Positions 47,001-51,594 are shown, counted from the stretch's first letter. The stretch: 64,000 bases of DNA from Mantis religiosa (GCA_030765055.1 CM060952.1:86242993-86306992); one strand, 5' to 3'. Numbers and translations are program-made. Notes: generated by a model not told the origin, from the sequence alone.

Positions 47001-49518
47001 TAAATTTCTTAGCCATATTACAACTACTCCATTGTTTCACATATCTTCCGAAATGCTTCCATGCTTTGCCACATTGTACACTGTTTAAAGCAATATTGCA
47101 AGCCTGTAAAAGATTACAATTTTGAGGGATAAAACAAATTTCAACTTGAAAATCTTCTACAATCTGTCTGAAGCTAGAATGATCCTGTTGTATATATATG
47201 GGAGGTGGGAAAGATAGATATTTTTACAGAATGCCCTTAGGCTGCTGACTGGTGGAGGAAAATTCATGAGTGTTTACAGATGCAGTTCCTGCCAGATTTG
47301 CCTATTGAAATGAGAAATTATAGCACACCAGATTCAAAGATAAAATGTATAAATTGCCAATAGAGGAATTTACAGGAATTCAAAGATGAAAAGTGTAACA
47401 TATCATGTACAAAGTTTTAGAGTGAATAATTTTAAGCTTTTCTCAGGGTATATCTATTGCAATTTTATGTAATTACTAAATGAATGATGATAAATTATTA
47501 CCTTTTATACTCAGGCAGTTACGAGCGAAATGTCCGACATCACCACATTTGTAACAGGTAAGCAGACCTCCATCACAACCAGACATATCGTCTTTGGCAC
47601 CCAACTTCTTTTTCTTCTTCCACTGCGCCTTCTTCATTTTAGAAAAATTGTAGTGCTTTTTACCTCGTACATACACTTTCTTCTTTAAGTTTATGCGCAC
47701 AAAATTATCATTCACGGTTCCCGTAGCCAACTTTTTAGCCAAAACTTCCTTCTTTGTAAGTTTGCCACCAGTCTTCTTAGAAGAACTCTTTCTTTTCTCA
47801 GAGGCAACCATAGCTTCAGCAATCTTTTCAATATCTTCAGGTTTAGGAATTTCAATTTCTTCGCTTTCAGTAACAGGAGCTTCTGATTCTATCTTCTGTT
47901 GCTTTGAAGGTCTATTCAATAACAAGGCTTCATTATCAGTATGCTTTCGTTTTCTAGAATTACTGGATTTTGGTGTAACTGAGTTTAAAACATTGCTTGT
48001 GAATTTTGGTTCTTCATTGTTTACAATAGATTTAACAGATCGAGCAATAGCTGAGAAACTATTTTTTCTCATGGTTCTACTGCCCTCGTCTTCAGATTCA
48101 CTGTTCTCAATAACATCCTCTTCACTGTCACCTTCACTTGCACTGTCCTTTTTTGGGCTAGATTTTGTTTTGCCACAAGCTATATTAGGAGTTTCAATAA
48201 CACCAGAGGTGTGTTCACCAGCTGGACTGGATTCCAACGAATCAATCCCTGAATCATTGATTTTTTGTCCTTGGTATTCCAAGCTATTTGACTTTGTGCA
48301 CCTTTCTAACCAGCCTTGGTTGATATTTCTCTTTGAAGTCAGTTTTTCAGAGGAGATAAGAGCCTTTTGCACTGCATTAATTGTCTGGCACACTAATGAT
48401 GAAGACTTGACAATTTTTACCTGAGTGGATATTACAGAACTTATATCTGGGTGTGAGCATTGCAGCTCGGATTCAGGCAAATCTTGAACATCCAGTTGTG
48501 GCTGAGATTTGCTCTCCTGCACTTCAAGAGTCTGAAAATCCTGAGGTATGGCAAAGCCATCATTACTATCTTCTGTCTTGCTCTTGCAGAATGAACGTGA
48601 TTTTCGAGGATTCCTCTTACTAAACTTAGACCCCACAAAAAGCTTGTCAGAGAAATGGAATGAGCCAGAACGTTTATTGAGAAACCTTTTACTGTTGTCA
48701 ATTTCCATAGCATTTTCTGCATTTTTATTTAAATGGGGTCCCCACACATCCTTCACATTATCTACTATGTCAACCACTGCATCCTTTTTAGTGATATTTT
48801 CAGATTCTTTACTGACATTTACTTCTGTTTCCACATTATCATTGCTGTTCTGAATATCACCTAAAATTGTCCTTTTCTGTTTTGGTTTGTCAAGTTCTAC
48901 ATTGTGCTTCTCTAGTTCTGTTGAACCAGTTGATGTATTACTACTATTTTCTGATAAATCTGTAAGCAAAGCACAGTTTTCACCATTGTCACTAAAAGTT
49001 ATGTCCATAAGAGAATCTTGAAGAGCCAAAGACTTCAGCAAATAATATGATTTATAGGCTTCTCGTACTTTTAAGGACGCTTCTCGAATATCAACCTGAA
49101 ACAGAAATGTTCGTGATCCAAGTGTAACTTCATTAATGCTTTTAAGTAAAATATTGCACATAAAAAGTAATGTATTTTTTTAGGTCGGTAAACCAAAATT
49201 TTACCTCACTGTATTTACATTATGATTCTATTTACTTTGTTTTCTCTCGTAAAATGTAGGTGTGATGTAACGAATTAAGTGAGGTTAAGACTTGTGCATT
49301 AGCACTTGGTAGAAAGAAATTCATTTTTCCAGAGTTACAAATTAAAATTTTGTAAACACAGCTTATTAAATTCCATTTCTACTTATGTAACAAAGTTAGT
49401 AAAATACCTTGGTAGGATTTCGTCCATGCAATTTCTTGAATTCGCTTTCCCATAACTTAACTCTTAACTTTGACTTCTGATATTTCACTTTGAAAGATGG
49501 ATCTTCTAGCAGCTCCAT
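10622..49518 (-). CDS. RECQL4: RECQL4-like DNA helicase gene (10 exons, C-terminus not found)
   Basis: Ten exons with canonical borders join in frame into about 1192 residues. Residues 1-60 match the Sld2-like N-terminus (LRVKLWESEFKKLHGRNPTK, then VDIREAS), the part of RECQL4/Sld2 proteins used in replication initiation. Residues 60-550 are a low-complexity linker rich in Ser, Glu and Lys. Residues about 551-564 form a CCHC knuckle. The helicase core carries FRPGQ (656-660), Walker A STGAGKS (678-684), DEAH (785-788), LTATAT (820-825) and QEVGRAGRDG (981-990), so ATPase and helicase residues are present. RECQL4 proteins act in the nucleus in replication origin firing and repair. Introns are full of transposons. 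The last roughly 100-200 residues of the family's length are missing on the left. RECQL4 is preferred over other RecQs because of the N-terminus and the knuckle. Confidence 0.92.
10782..11750. other. Intron 9, left part: nothing recognised
   Basis: AT-rich sequence without repeats or coding motifs I can name. Confidence 0.5.
11751..12600 (-). pseudogene. PLE 6: GIY-YIG endonuclease fragment
   Basis: On the minus strand 12585-12262 reads WKYKKFTYHPWAFPKFEQIF and IKLATKNRFSLKKLLNNPLK, the linker of PLE proteins. It continues, with one frame change, through SGIYRVNCEDCDKFYI and LTKRNLKIRLTEHH, the GIY-YIG nuclease with its CX2C insertion. It then runs into a C-terminal region matching the complete copies at 20252 and 53205. 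The RT is missing. The YIG motif has decayed to YID, so it is inactive. The tail (11751-11882) holds a hammerhead-like core and the terminal TTAACAGTGAAG seen at other PLE ends. Confidence 0.8.
11841..11882 (-). ncRNA. Hammerhead-like core in PLE 6 tail
   Basis: Minus strand: CAG (helix I), CTGAGGA (perfect CUGANGA), weak helix II, GAAA, ACGTTC (AACGTT self-complementary, then C), CTG pairing with CAG. The helix II pairing is poor, so it is probably decayed. Confidence 0.5.
12640..13160 (-). pseudogene. LINE RNase H domain fragment (R1/I-like)
   Basis: Minus-strand blocks, with stops between, read QAEQVAILKALEAI, then AAIYTDSKITLQLLYS, NQLIEAIRDKRGEL and IIGIGWVKAHIE. This is the order of an RNase H domain (TDS catalytic Asp, WVKAH) of the kind at the end of I/R1-type LINE ORF2. 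It ends against a GT microsatellite at 13159 and beside PLE 6 on the left. Confidence 0.7.
13159..13273. repeat. (GT)n microsatellite
   Basis: About 110 bp of GT dinucleotides with a GC/GT-mixed end (GCGCGCGTGCACGTGCGTGCG). Confidence 0.98.
13274..14053. other. Intron 9, right part: nothing recognised
   Basis: No coding motif, SINE or inverted repeat noticed. Confidence 0.45.
14054..14319 (-). CDS. RECQL4: RECQL4-like exon 9
   Basis: 266 nt: AFGENTKEEEGHTEQESKK, then VAFSINDTVMALDLPEENIA and MLCYLELSPKRWIKLLPPAY. This is the post-helicase winged-helix-like part of RECQL4. Acceptor GATTGCAG, donor GTGAGT. Confidence 0.88.
14320..15305. other. Intron 8 with tRNA-like SINE fragment
   Basis: At about 14900-14980 there is an A-box-like TGGTAGCTCAGATGG and a B-box-like GATTCAAATCC about 50 bases apart, as in a tRNA-derived SINE head. 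The rest shows nothing I recognise. Confidence 0.5.
15306..15626 (-). CDS. RECQL4: RECQL4-like exon 8 (motifs V-VI)
   Basis: 321 nt. QLRVVVATVAFGMGINKANI and SYVQEVGRAGRDGEPAHCHL provide motif V and the arginine-finger motif VI. It ends LLEGVDFNQ before donor GTAATG; acceptor TTTGTAG. CKCVRIAK follows, the start of the family's C-terminal zinc-binding area. Confidence 0.93.
15627..19229. other. Intron 7 with repeat fragments
   Basis: Positions 16412-16572 are a minus-strand copy of SINE family B (TCAGGATAAGGGAAAAGCCC, then GATTAAACTCAGGACC). At 17728-17860 there is another tRNA-like SINE head (GGGTTCAATTC B box followed by a pyrimidine-rich tail). A 141-codon minus frame (17850-18275) beside it has no domain I recognise; composition suggests a repeat rather than a gene. 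The remainder shows nothing. Confidence 0.45.
19230..19341 (-). CDS. RECQL4: RECQL4-like exon 7
   Basis: 112 nt reading GRRCLSICAEPYHAGLSATR, then RKQVQQAFMSG. This is the YHAGL segment of motif V. Acceptor ATTACAG, donor GTAAAC. It is short, and found because exons 6 and 8 leave exactly this gap. Confidence 0.92.
19342..20100. other. Intron 6, left part: nothing recognised
   Basis: AT-rich, no coding motif. It ends at the target duplication of PLE 3. Confidence 0.45.
20218..20258 (-). ncRNA. Hammerhead-like core, PLE 3 left arm
   Basis: Inverse copy of the core at 21863-21904, with the same sequence on the minus strand. Confidence 0.6.
20252..21414 (-). pseudogene. PLE 3 reverse transcriptase plus GIY-YIG protein
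   Basis: Two overlapping minus frames. Positions 21414-20977 carry MGSPLSPLPADFYM, RRYVDDIFAIIP (the catalytic YVDD) and LPFLDLKIM. After a frameshift near 21000, 21019-20252 carries LIQRLYSVPLRKEDFQKE, WKYKTFTYHPWAFKKFERIF, then GIYQINCEDCEKYYIGKTKR, EIRLKEHQRNIKLKQIDKSA and HHFWKENHNIG, the GIY-YIG endonuclease with its CX2C insertion. In PLEs this nuclease nicks target DNA and the RT primes from the nick. The RT finger region is missing at the inversion point, so the copy is dead. Its C-terminus ends EKEEERKGESQSLYC, identical in the inverted partial copy. Confidence 0.9.
21440..21869 (+). pseudogene. PLE 3 inverted partial copy (GIY-YIG to C-terminus)
   Basis: Plus strand, beginning about KPLKNTIQNTLKSGIYQINC and running to ERKGESQSLYC with at most a few differences from the minus copy (for example DIWDKIHI against DIWGKIHI). 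It lacks the RT. Confidence 0.9.
21863..21904 (+). ncRNA. Hammerhead-like core, PLE 3 right arm
   Basis: CTG (helix I), CTGAGGA (perfect CUGANGA), helix II AGGGC-GAAT-GTCCT (5 bp with one G-U), GAAA, then AACGTT (self-complementary helix III) with C at the cleavage position, and CAG closing helix I. All conserved core bases are present. Confidence 0.65.
21978..22750. other. Intron 6: nothing recognised
   Basis: AT-rich, with no coding motif and no repeat noticed. Confidence 0.45.
22744..22921. mobile_element. Non-coding palindromic PLE end pair
   Basis: TTAATTTATAGATGAGTCGT at 22747-22766 faces ACGACTCATCTATAAATTAA at 22897-22916, with about 55-bp arms. The interior contains a hammerhead-like core on the minus strand. 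The termini match the PLE tail at 2893-3152. There is no coding sequence at all, so this is a pair of PLE ends head to head. No target duplication was found. Confidence 0.75.
22803..22842 (-). ncRNA. Hammerhead-like core in palindrome
   Basis: Same layout as 3054-3093: GAG, CCGAAGA, helix II GCAAA/TTTAC (one mismatch), GAAACATGTC, CTC. Confidence 0.5.
22922..23699. other. Intron 6: nothing recognised
   Basis: No gene or repeat I can support. Confidence 0.4.
23700..24850 (+). pseudogene. Tc1/mariner-type transposase relic with DUF4817-like N-terminus
   Basis: Plus-strand blocks in several frames: FLVKQYWITNSITATQRAYQ and REFGVRNPPKRNAILGLIN (the N-terminal DNA-binding domain often labelled DUF4817), then GYNYSMCQRAAKSAGLKPYR and VTVVHKLQ. 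These are followed by WFTVEAWFHMSS (degenerate DEAWFH), VWCPISTQRIVGPFFFNQTV, and from about 24590 WPLRSPDLTLQDFFLWGYLK and DRVYITFPQTLDELKHNI. This is the order of a common insect mariner-like transposase. Stops, frameshifts and loss of the first catalytic Asp show it is dead. I could not define its terminal repeats. Confidence 0.8.
25911..25953 (-). ncRNA. Hammerhead-like core, PLE 4 left arm
   Basis: Inverse copy of 27728-27770. Confidence 0.5.
26019..26414 (-). pseudogene. PLE 4 inverted partial copy (C-terminus only)
   Basis: Minus frame of 131 codons matching the last part of the plus copy: MNFEIPPLNSVLQLIKKVKT and NIDVVETNLKNLDPVEIN. Here the frame reads on through NIGPENEGEKEKMEFHPPPQ, where the plus copy has the long A tract, and so shows the undisturbed reading. 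Confidence 0.85.
26393..27655 (+). pseudogene. PLE 4 protein (end of RT, linker, GIY-YIG)
   Basis: A 420-codon plus frame. It starts just after the RT catalytic block with IPKDKINEALEILNSQ and LPFLDLKISKYHNKLNFGIH. It then has KKFTYHPWAFNKFKRIFHNY and the nuclease GIYKIPCDNCEAYYIGRTKR, NLKTRQTEHLRNIKLKQI and NHFWKHNHEIG. Tyr and Gly of the GIY-YIG core are kept. The N-terminal RT fingers and palm, including YVDD, are absent at the inversion junction. A run of about 31 A at 27470-27500 gives a lysine tract not present in the left arm. Confidence 0.88.
27470..27500 (+). repeat. Poly-A tract inside PLE 4 coding region
   Basis: About 31 consecutive A where the opposite arm has a mixed G/A stretch of similar origin. 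Slippage or an assembly/sequencing error is likely. Confidence 0.9.
27728..27770 (+). ncRNA. Hammerhead-like core, PLE 4 right arm
   Basis: CTGAAGA (perfect CUGANGA), helix II GATC-AAAACCT-GATC, GAAA, AAGCGCTT (self-complementary helix III), T at the cleavage position. Helix I pairing (CACA/TGGG) is weak. Confidence 0.5.
27877..27888. repeat. Target duplication, left copy, of the 315-bp array
   Basis: AATTGTCTGCTT, repeated at 30220-30231; both are mariner sequence. Confidence 0.85.
27889..30219. repeat. Inverted tandem array of a 315-bp tRNA-like repeat
   Basis: The right arm (28711-30219) has units beginning TGTATCTCGG at 28711, 29026, 29341, 29656 and 29971, an exact 315-bp period, with the last unit cut short. 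The left arm (27889-28710) carries the same unit in reverse, including one partial unit of about 151 bp. The arms meet at 28710/28711. Each unit holds a tRNA-like part: TAGCTCAAATGTTAAGAGC (A box), ACTGG-ACGGAAA-CCAGT (anticodon-arm-like), GGTTCAAATCC (B box). Unit ends AGTTAAATGATG and CATCAATTAACT are roughly complementary. The array is bordered by AATTGTCTGCTT (27877-27888 and 30220-30231). Confidence 0.92.
30708..31233. other. Intron 6, right end
   Basis: AT-rich, nothing recognised except a short (GT)n tract at about 31158-31198. Confidence 0.5.
31234..31533 (-). CDS. RECQL4: RECQL4-like exon 6 (motifs III-IV)
   Basis: 300 nt, 100 codons, phase 0. VLKEKLGVNTILGLTATATK gives motif III. 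SSLIVYCTRRDECERLAALI gives motif IV of the second RecA-like domain. Acceptor TGCCAG, donor GTAAGA. Confidence 0.93.
31534..32300. other. Intron 5: SINE-B fragment and unknown repeat
   Basis: At 31636-31685 there is a plus-strand piece of SINE family B (CCAGGGTTTTCCCTTAACCT). The stretch 31880-32180 is GC-richer and repeat-like but unidentified. Confidence 0.45.
32994..33314 (-). pseudogene. LINE ORF2 C-terminus with CCHC-like motif
   Basis: Reads YLLQEWQEEWDNVHVGRRVH, FFHFVSGHVPYNVYLKRIGK, LCGQCNYLDLHEHVIFEC. The CX2C...HX4C pattern is the usual end of R1-like ORF2 proteins. Confidence 0.8.
33417..34900 (-). pseudogene. LINE reverse transcriptase
   Basis: Fragments in several frames: FLGPDGIVSEIIQNLAIK and VIIHKKGKDKDLSQVKSYRP followed by VCLLNTLRKV (34560-34370), then IIAYADNLMIVLEAKNRLEL (33960-33910), where the catalytic YADD has become YADN. 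The thumb follows (KYLDIELDEKLLLSSHMKYV). The lost Asp and the frameshifts make it inactive. Confidence 0.85.
34924..35427 (-). pseudogene. LINE endonuclease end and pre-RT linker
   Basis: Begins NLIVINEHNKVYTFKNRAGA, then VNIDITLT (the SxIDlT-like end of the endonuclease), NHNLIIFDYEV, and a basic linker (WNDKLYKLQRNMRKAKRIYQ) typical of the R1/I group before the RT. Confidence 0.8.
35429..36818 (+). mobile_element. Degenerate DDE transposon in the LINE endonuclease
   Basis: Ends CAGTATGTGCAATTTATC (left) and, read inward from the right, CAGTACGCGCAAGATAAG; TA flanks both (35427-35428, 36819-36820). The inside holds a transposase remnant related to the DD82E element at 6073. Confidence 0.82.
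36170..36545 (+). pseudogene. DDE transposase C-terminal remnant
   Basis: Plus strand: VIVLENGHTIIRLPPYNCDL, NAIELAWAILKNVFREHN (the catalytic Glu in IELAW), then EAFSSVTATGWEGYCK and, after a frameshift, an acidic tail (SEDTSDETDTVDSEI). It aligns block by block with the C-terminus of the transposase at 6542-7972. The first two catalytic Asp regions are not recognisable. Confidence 0.75.
36821..37356 (-). pseudogene. LINE apurinic-type endonuclease, N-terminal half
   Basis: Reads IRFAQINAQNSKIVMMEIWK, YVICIQEPYTFKGKV (catalytic E in QEPY) and IIFTMDANTKSTLWRSKHPD followed by NRGKQMEVL (D-N motif). It nicks target DNA to start reverse transcription. It is cut by the TA-flanked transposon at 36818. 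Confidence 0.85.
37658..38020 (-). pseudogene. LINE ORF1 fragment
   Basis: 120 codons: RLEERNTLMAALRHIVWIM, FPVPDAIDRMELRVVNLPTE, RRYDTFDIDEIYNHF. I do not recognise a named domain. Its position just upstream of the endonuclease on the same strand makes it the gag-like ORF1. No CCHC knuckle is seen. Confidence 0.5.
38461..38642. other. Short unassigned spacer
   Basis: Sequence between the LINE and the next insertion. No feature seen. Confidence 0.4.
38643..39004 (-). mobile_element. Non-coding hammerhead insertion A, 14-bp target duplication
   Basis: AATCTTCTAAACTA at 38643-38656 and 38991-39004 borders 334 bp without coding capacity. Inside are a (TTC)n tract at 38701-38728, a hammerhead-like core on the minus strand, and GGCCGTG near both ends (38681, 38964). 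It is probably a non-autonomous PLE or retrozyme-like element. Confidence 0.8.
38729..38769 (-). ncRNA. Hammerhead-like core in insertion A
   Basis: Minus strand: CCA, CTGAAGA (perfect CUGANGA), helix II TCTG-TCGTAGTCG-CAGA, then T, GAAA, CGTC (ACGT self-complementary, C at cleavage), TGG pairing with CCA. All core bases are intact, the best non-coding example here. Confidence 0.65.
39005..39654. other. Intron 5: nothing recognised
   Basis: AT-rich, without coding motif or repeat. Confidence 0.4.
39701..40062 (+). mobile_element. Non-coding palindromic hammerhead insertion B, 12-bp target duplication
   Basis: TAACAAATGACA at 39701-39712 and 40051-40062 flanks 338 bp. Arms of about 55 bp, ATATTTGT-type ends through AACTTAAAACTTCACTTAT (39757-39812) and the reverse at 39995-40050, form an inverted repeat. 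There is no coding frame. It contains a hammerhead-like core. Confidence 0.85.
39822..39866 (+). ncRNA. Hammerhead-like core in insertion B
   Basis: ATATC (helix I), CTGATGA (textbook core), TGGGAG-loop-CTCCC (5-bp helix II), GAAAC, then GATAT closing helix I. Helix III is nearly absent (A-CA-T). This may be decay or an extremely minimal form. Confidence 0.6.
40301..40573 (-). CDS. RECQL4: RECQL4-like exon 5 (DEAH box)
   Basis: 273 nt, 91 codons, phase 0 at both ends. VTGVPGCLKVACLHTNQ continues SLMEDQ from exon 4. It carries VLLVSPEAV and the ATP-hydrolysis motif IDEAHCVSQWSHNFRPSY. Acceptor TTGCAG, donor GTAACC. Confidence 0.93.
40574..41173. other. Intron 4, left part, with poly-A tract
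   Basis: About 32 A at 40971-41003; otherwise nothing recognised. Confidence 0.5.
41174..41377 (-). mobile_element. Non-coding palindromic hammerhead insertion C, 13-bp target duplication
   Basis: ATCAAATTGTATT at 41174-41186 and 41365-41377 flanks 178 bp. Arms: AATTGGGAGTCGATTAATGA (about 41192-41211) against its complement at 41298-41317. The core at 41241-41281 sits in the loop, on the minus strand. Confidence 0.85.
41241..41281 (-). ncRNA. Hammerhead-like core in insertion C
   Basis: Minus strand: CCGG, CTGAAGA (perfect core), decayed helix II, GAAA, CATGT (ACATGT self-complementary), T, CCGG. Helix I is CCGG with CCGG. Confidence 0.5.
41417..41611. mobile_element. Palindromic non-coding element D
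   Basis: ATATAATTTTGAGTCAAACT (from 41419) faces AGTTTGACTCAAAATTATAT at its right end. Inner arms GTGTTTACCTAGGACA and TGTTCTAGGTAAACAC also pair. The centre contains GCTGAGGATGTTAGGAA twice in inverse orientation. CTGAGGA matches the hammerhead 5' core, but GAAA has become GAAT, so a ribozyme is not supported. Its right end recurs at 62960-62996. Confidence 0.7.
41700..42420 (-). pseudogene. LINE reverse transcriptase 3' end (jockey/CR1-like)
   Basis: Minus strand: KFLGVQIDSSLSWNTHIEKL (about 42300), AFRILSNIVTPDVLQSAYFD followed by YVQPIFL, and at the end MYNTRAANNLHLTSHKVNKS, GISLYNKLPYTLK and FKTKFDILIKKSL. This is the C-terminal thumb and tail of jockey/CR1-type LINE ORF2. Upstream RT motifs are missing: a 5'-truncated, decayed copy. 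Confidence 0.75.
42660..42930 (+). repeat. SINE family B, copy 1
   Basis: tRNA-like head with CGGTAGCATGGTGGTAGCAT (A-box region) and GAGTTCAAATCTCGG (B box), followed by a conserved body: CCAGGGTTTTCCCTTATCCT and TTCATCGTCCGATATTACTT. Same family as 55857 and 57176. Confidence 0.85.
43088..44928 (-). pseudogene. piggyBac-type transposase relic
   Basis: Minus strand, in pieces: HFDENTPPIDFFSLFFDDQI and LQIIANNYRGDLHSREHK (about 44470-44380); MELHPPLMSQIIFSNSWADK (44270); IPRPFVSVDESTISFKGRVK and YNPNKPTKFGIKVFSLP (44060-43940, with the catalytic DES/T region and the PxKP-K-GIK signature); TGTVRGSRKNMPHQLK and LALCWKDKITVTVLSTSHKG (43730-43545). A C-terminal Cys-rich end (WVNPCVVCK) is at 43130. 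Order and motifs are diagnostic of piggyBac transposases. Frames change and stops occur. The upstream end at 44928 reads CCTTCGCGAG next to TTAA, the piggyBac target; the other end was not found. Confidence 0.85.
44929..45184. other. Intron 4, right end
   Basis: No feature apart from TTAACAGTGAAG at about 45075, a string also found near PLE ends. Confidence 0.4.
45185..45414 (-). CDS. RECQL4: RECQL4-like exon 4 (Q motif, Walker A)
   Basis: 230 nt beginning DTPPEVYEALEKFGHDGFRP and ending VVSPLVSLMEDQ before donor GTAAAA. It contains the FRPGQ motif and Walker A STGAGKS for ATP binding. Acceptor TTTACAG. Confidence 0.93.
45415..46081. other. Intron 3, mostly plain, with a 49-bp PLE insertion
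   Basis: See the entry at 45604-45676. The rest shows nothing. Confidence 0.5.
45604..45676 (-). mobile_element. 49-bp PLE tail insertion with 12-bp target duplication
   Basis: ACTGCTTAAAAT at 45604-45615 and 45665-45676 surrounds 49 bp. The 49 bp equal the terminal sequence of the PLE tail at 3104-3152 in reverse (TAGATGAGTCGTATTTATTA, CACATCTGCTTCACTTTCG). An extremely 5'-truncated PLE insertion. Confidence 0.9.
46082..46390 (-). repeat. Single copy of the 315-bp tRNA-like repeat
   Basis: About 305 bp, diverged from the array at 27889. On the minus strand the tRNA-like part is cleaner: GGCCATGGTAGCTCAATTGG, TAAGAGCGACTGGACAG, GGTTCAAATCCTGGCCATGG, with matching acceptor halves GGCCATG and CCTGGCC. 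It shows the monomer as AGTTAAATGATG ... CAATTAACT. Confidence 0.85.
46391..46678. other. Intron 3, right end: nothing recognised
   Basis: No feature. Confidence 0.4.
46679..46888 (-). CDS. RECQL4: RECQL4-like exon 3
   Basis: 210 nt, reading GDQLLPKYEEEEDSPF, then LTLEEVERLAS and PLYHLNEDGTLIG. Acceptor TCTGTAG, donor GTGAGT. It joins knuckle to helicase core; phases (1 in, 1 out) match both neighbours. Confidence 0.88.
46889..47501. other. Intron 2: nothing recognised
   Basis: AT-rich intron, 613 bp. Confidence 0.6.
47502..49095 (-). CDS. RECQL4: RECQL4-like exon 2 (linker and zinc knuckle)
   Basis: 1594 nt. It starts VDIREASLKVREAYKSY after acceptor TTTCAG, continuing exon 1 without a gap. 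The middle is acidic/serine-rich with basic clusters (KRNPRKSRSFCKSK; KKKVYVRGKKHYNFSKMKKA) that could serve as nuclear localisation or nucleic-acid contacts. Near the end is CYKCGDVGHFARNC, a CX2CX4HX4C knuckle also known in animal RECQL4. Donor GTAATA follows at 47501. Such a long single exon for the disordered linker is unremarkable. Confidence 0.92.
49096..49407. other. Intron 1
   Basis: 312 bp, donor GTATTT, acceptor TTTCAG; no repeat. Confidence 0.8.
49408..49518 (-). CDS. RECQL4: RECQL4-like exon 1
   Basis: 37 codons from the ATG at 49518 (MELLEDPSFKVKYQK start). It ends ...NPTK before donor GTATTT, phase 0. It holds the Sld2-type K-L-WE-F-GR-P pattern. Confidence 0.9.
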
Positions 49519-51279
49519 TTTTACGTTTTGCTAACTTTATGTTAACTAAAGGTACAACTTAATTCAACTTTCAAATGCTATCTTTAATCTAAACAACTCA
49601 TATGACTCCATGCTTTTCTTTTCCCGCCAAATAGCGCTGCTTCGACATAAACATGATCGCATCTTGCTTTTATCTTGTTTTTAATTTCATGAATCTTATT
49701 GGTCGGTTTGGTGCAGTCTAGTCGGAAGATTTGAACTGTATACGGGATTTTTAAAATGTCACTTTAGATTTTAAAATATTATATAAATCTTGTAGTAGTT
49801 TAATGGATAGGAAACAAAGAATTATATTACTTTGTTGACCAAATAGTGGTATTCAGTTTACAAAAATTATGAAAATATGTGGCAATTATATAATAAAAAA
49901 ATAAATGGATCATTGTGAGAGACAAAACAAATGTAATTTGAAAATAAACATTTGTCATTATCTTGTAACATGCGTAATATACAGTGAAATGGGGTATTTT
50001 TTATGTTTACAAATAAATGTTTAGCGCATACAAGAAACCTGAAGCAAAACCAGTATTAAATAACCAGCACAAAGACTAACAGTTCCAAAAAAAAGTATTC
50101 AAAATTACCTAAAAGCATTAAGAAAAATTGATAATTGATAAATTCTGCAGAGAGGTAAAAGCACTGCTTATAAGAAAGAAGAAACATTTTCCTATTCAAT
50201 AAGGTACCTCAGAGTATGTGGAATCATGTGACCTTACTTAATATACTGGAAAATTAAATTAAATTTTTACCACATATGACATTTCTGTGAAATTGCTCAC
50301 ATATATTACTATACTACCCATATACTGAAGAAAAAAATCACTGTATTTTCATAAACAACTTATAAAGTAGAATACAAGTTGATGATACAGTGACTTGAAG
50401 GGGAAAAAGGTGTGAGGTAGGTTACAAATAAAATGCACACCTTTTACTAACCAGAATCTATTTTATTTCCAAGATTGCCTGTTTTGTATTAACACATTAT
50501 TTTATTCATACAATGCACATTAGAAGTTTGCTCTTTTCCTTCACATTCATTGTAACAGTTTAGAATTGCAGCAGTTGCTGAAGATATCAATAGATGAGGA
50601 ATGTAAACAAGACTTGAATTGTAACTGAAAATATTTACTTACAGTTAGAATAAATAATAAATAGTCCAACAATCAATAGCTGCTATTAAAGGAATCATTG
50701 AGCACTAAAGCAAGTGGAGCTATGTACAAGAGTGGAATTAACATTTACTGTATAAATAGCTGTCATTGCAATGACGTTCATATACTTCAATTGAGAGTTA
50801 TGGATGGGTAGGAAATAACTATAGTACATTGTAACAGTTACAAAAGTAATGGAGACAGTGATCAGTTATCCAATTAACAGTTACTAAAATAACAAAGACA
50901 GTTACTGAGTCTGGGTGACATTCACTGCATGTGCAATGTTATTCCCTATCCAATCTCTGCAAGAGATTGTCAGTTGTATTGTCAATCTAATATACCATCT
51001 GCTTATAAAAATGCCACTTTTCTGCATATTATGCAGAAATATAGAAGTTCAAATAAATTTTGCAATTATAAACCACTGTAGTAGTCAAGTTGTTGGTATA
51101 AGTGGATATACCTACTTCTTTTTAAACTGCATCAAATAACAAAGTAAGTGTGTATCAATCTTGTTTATATTGATAACAGTTACAGTTAATTGTTACTGGT
51201 AATGATTCATATAATGTGTTTCTTTTTTATTGATGTTCTCCAAAGTAATCATATCAGACTAAGAGTGAAATGGTGTTTA
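49519..51279. other. RECQL4 upstream region, otherwise no gene seen
   Basis: Apart from the E2F site I see no TATA box that I would trust and no divergent gene. The sequence is AT-rich with short open frames only. Confidence 0.5.
49620..49631 (-). promoter_or_regulatory. E2F-type site upstream of RECQL4
   Basis: The minus strand reads TTTGGCGGGAAA, an exact match to the classical E2F consensus TTTSGCGGGAAA, 102 bases before the start codon. Replication genes are typically E2F-controlled, so S-phase expression is a fair inference. Confidence 0.65.
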
Positions 51280-51485
51280 AATTAGCCCAGGAGCCATACT
51301 GTTTTGAATCACTCAACATTCAGCTTCAGGAATAAGAGAAAACCCTAGAAAAAGGAACCTTTTTAAGTTTGAATTTATGAGTCACTATGTTTACACTCAC
51401 TTATAGATAACTCATCCTGACTGAGATTCAAACTTGGGACCTCTTGAATGTGAGGCAGACACCCTATCAACTACCCTAGAAAGGC
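51280..51485 (-). repeat. SINE family B copy, diverged
   Basis: Minus strand: CTTCAGGAATAAGAGAAAAC and GATTCAAACTTGGGACCTC, then TGTGAGGCAGACA, the reverse of the SINE head. Confidence 0.65.
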
Positions 51486-51594
51486 AACCATTAATGTAAC
51501 ATAACTATAAACATGAAAACCATAAATATATACAGCTTAATCATTATTGGTAACTGCTACATGTGAATGGTAAGATATAATTCAATACTGAGTG

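Noticed and set aside
47693..48424. 243-codon plus-strand frame
   Set aside because: Antisense of RECQL4 exon 2.
50915..51139. 74-codon plus-strand frame upstream of RECQL4 as a divergent gene
   Set aside because: No recognisable motif and length expected by chance in AT-rich DNA.
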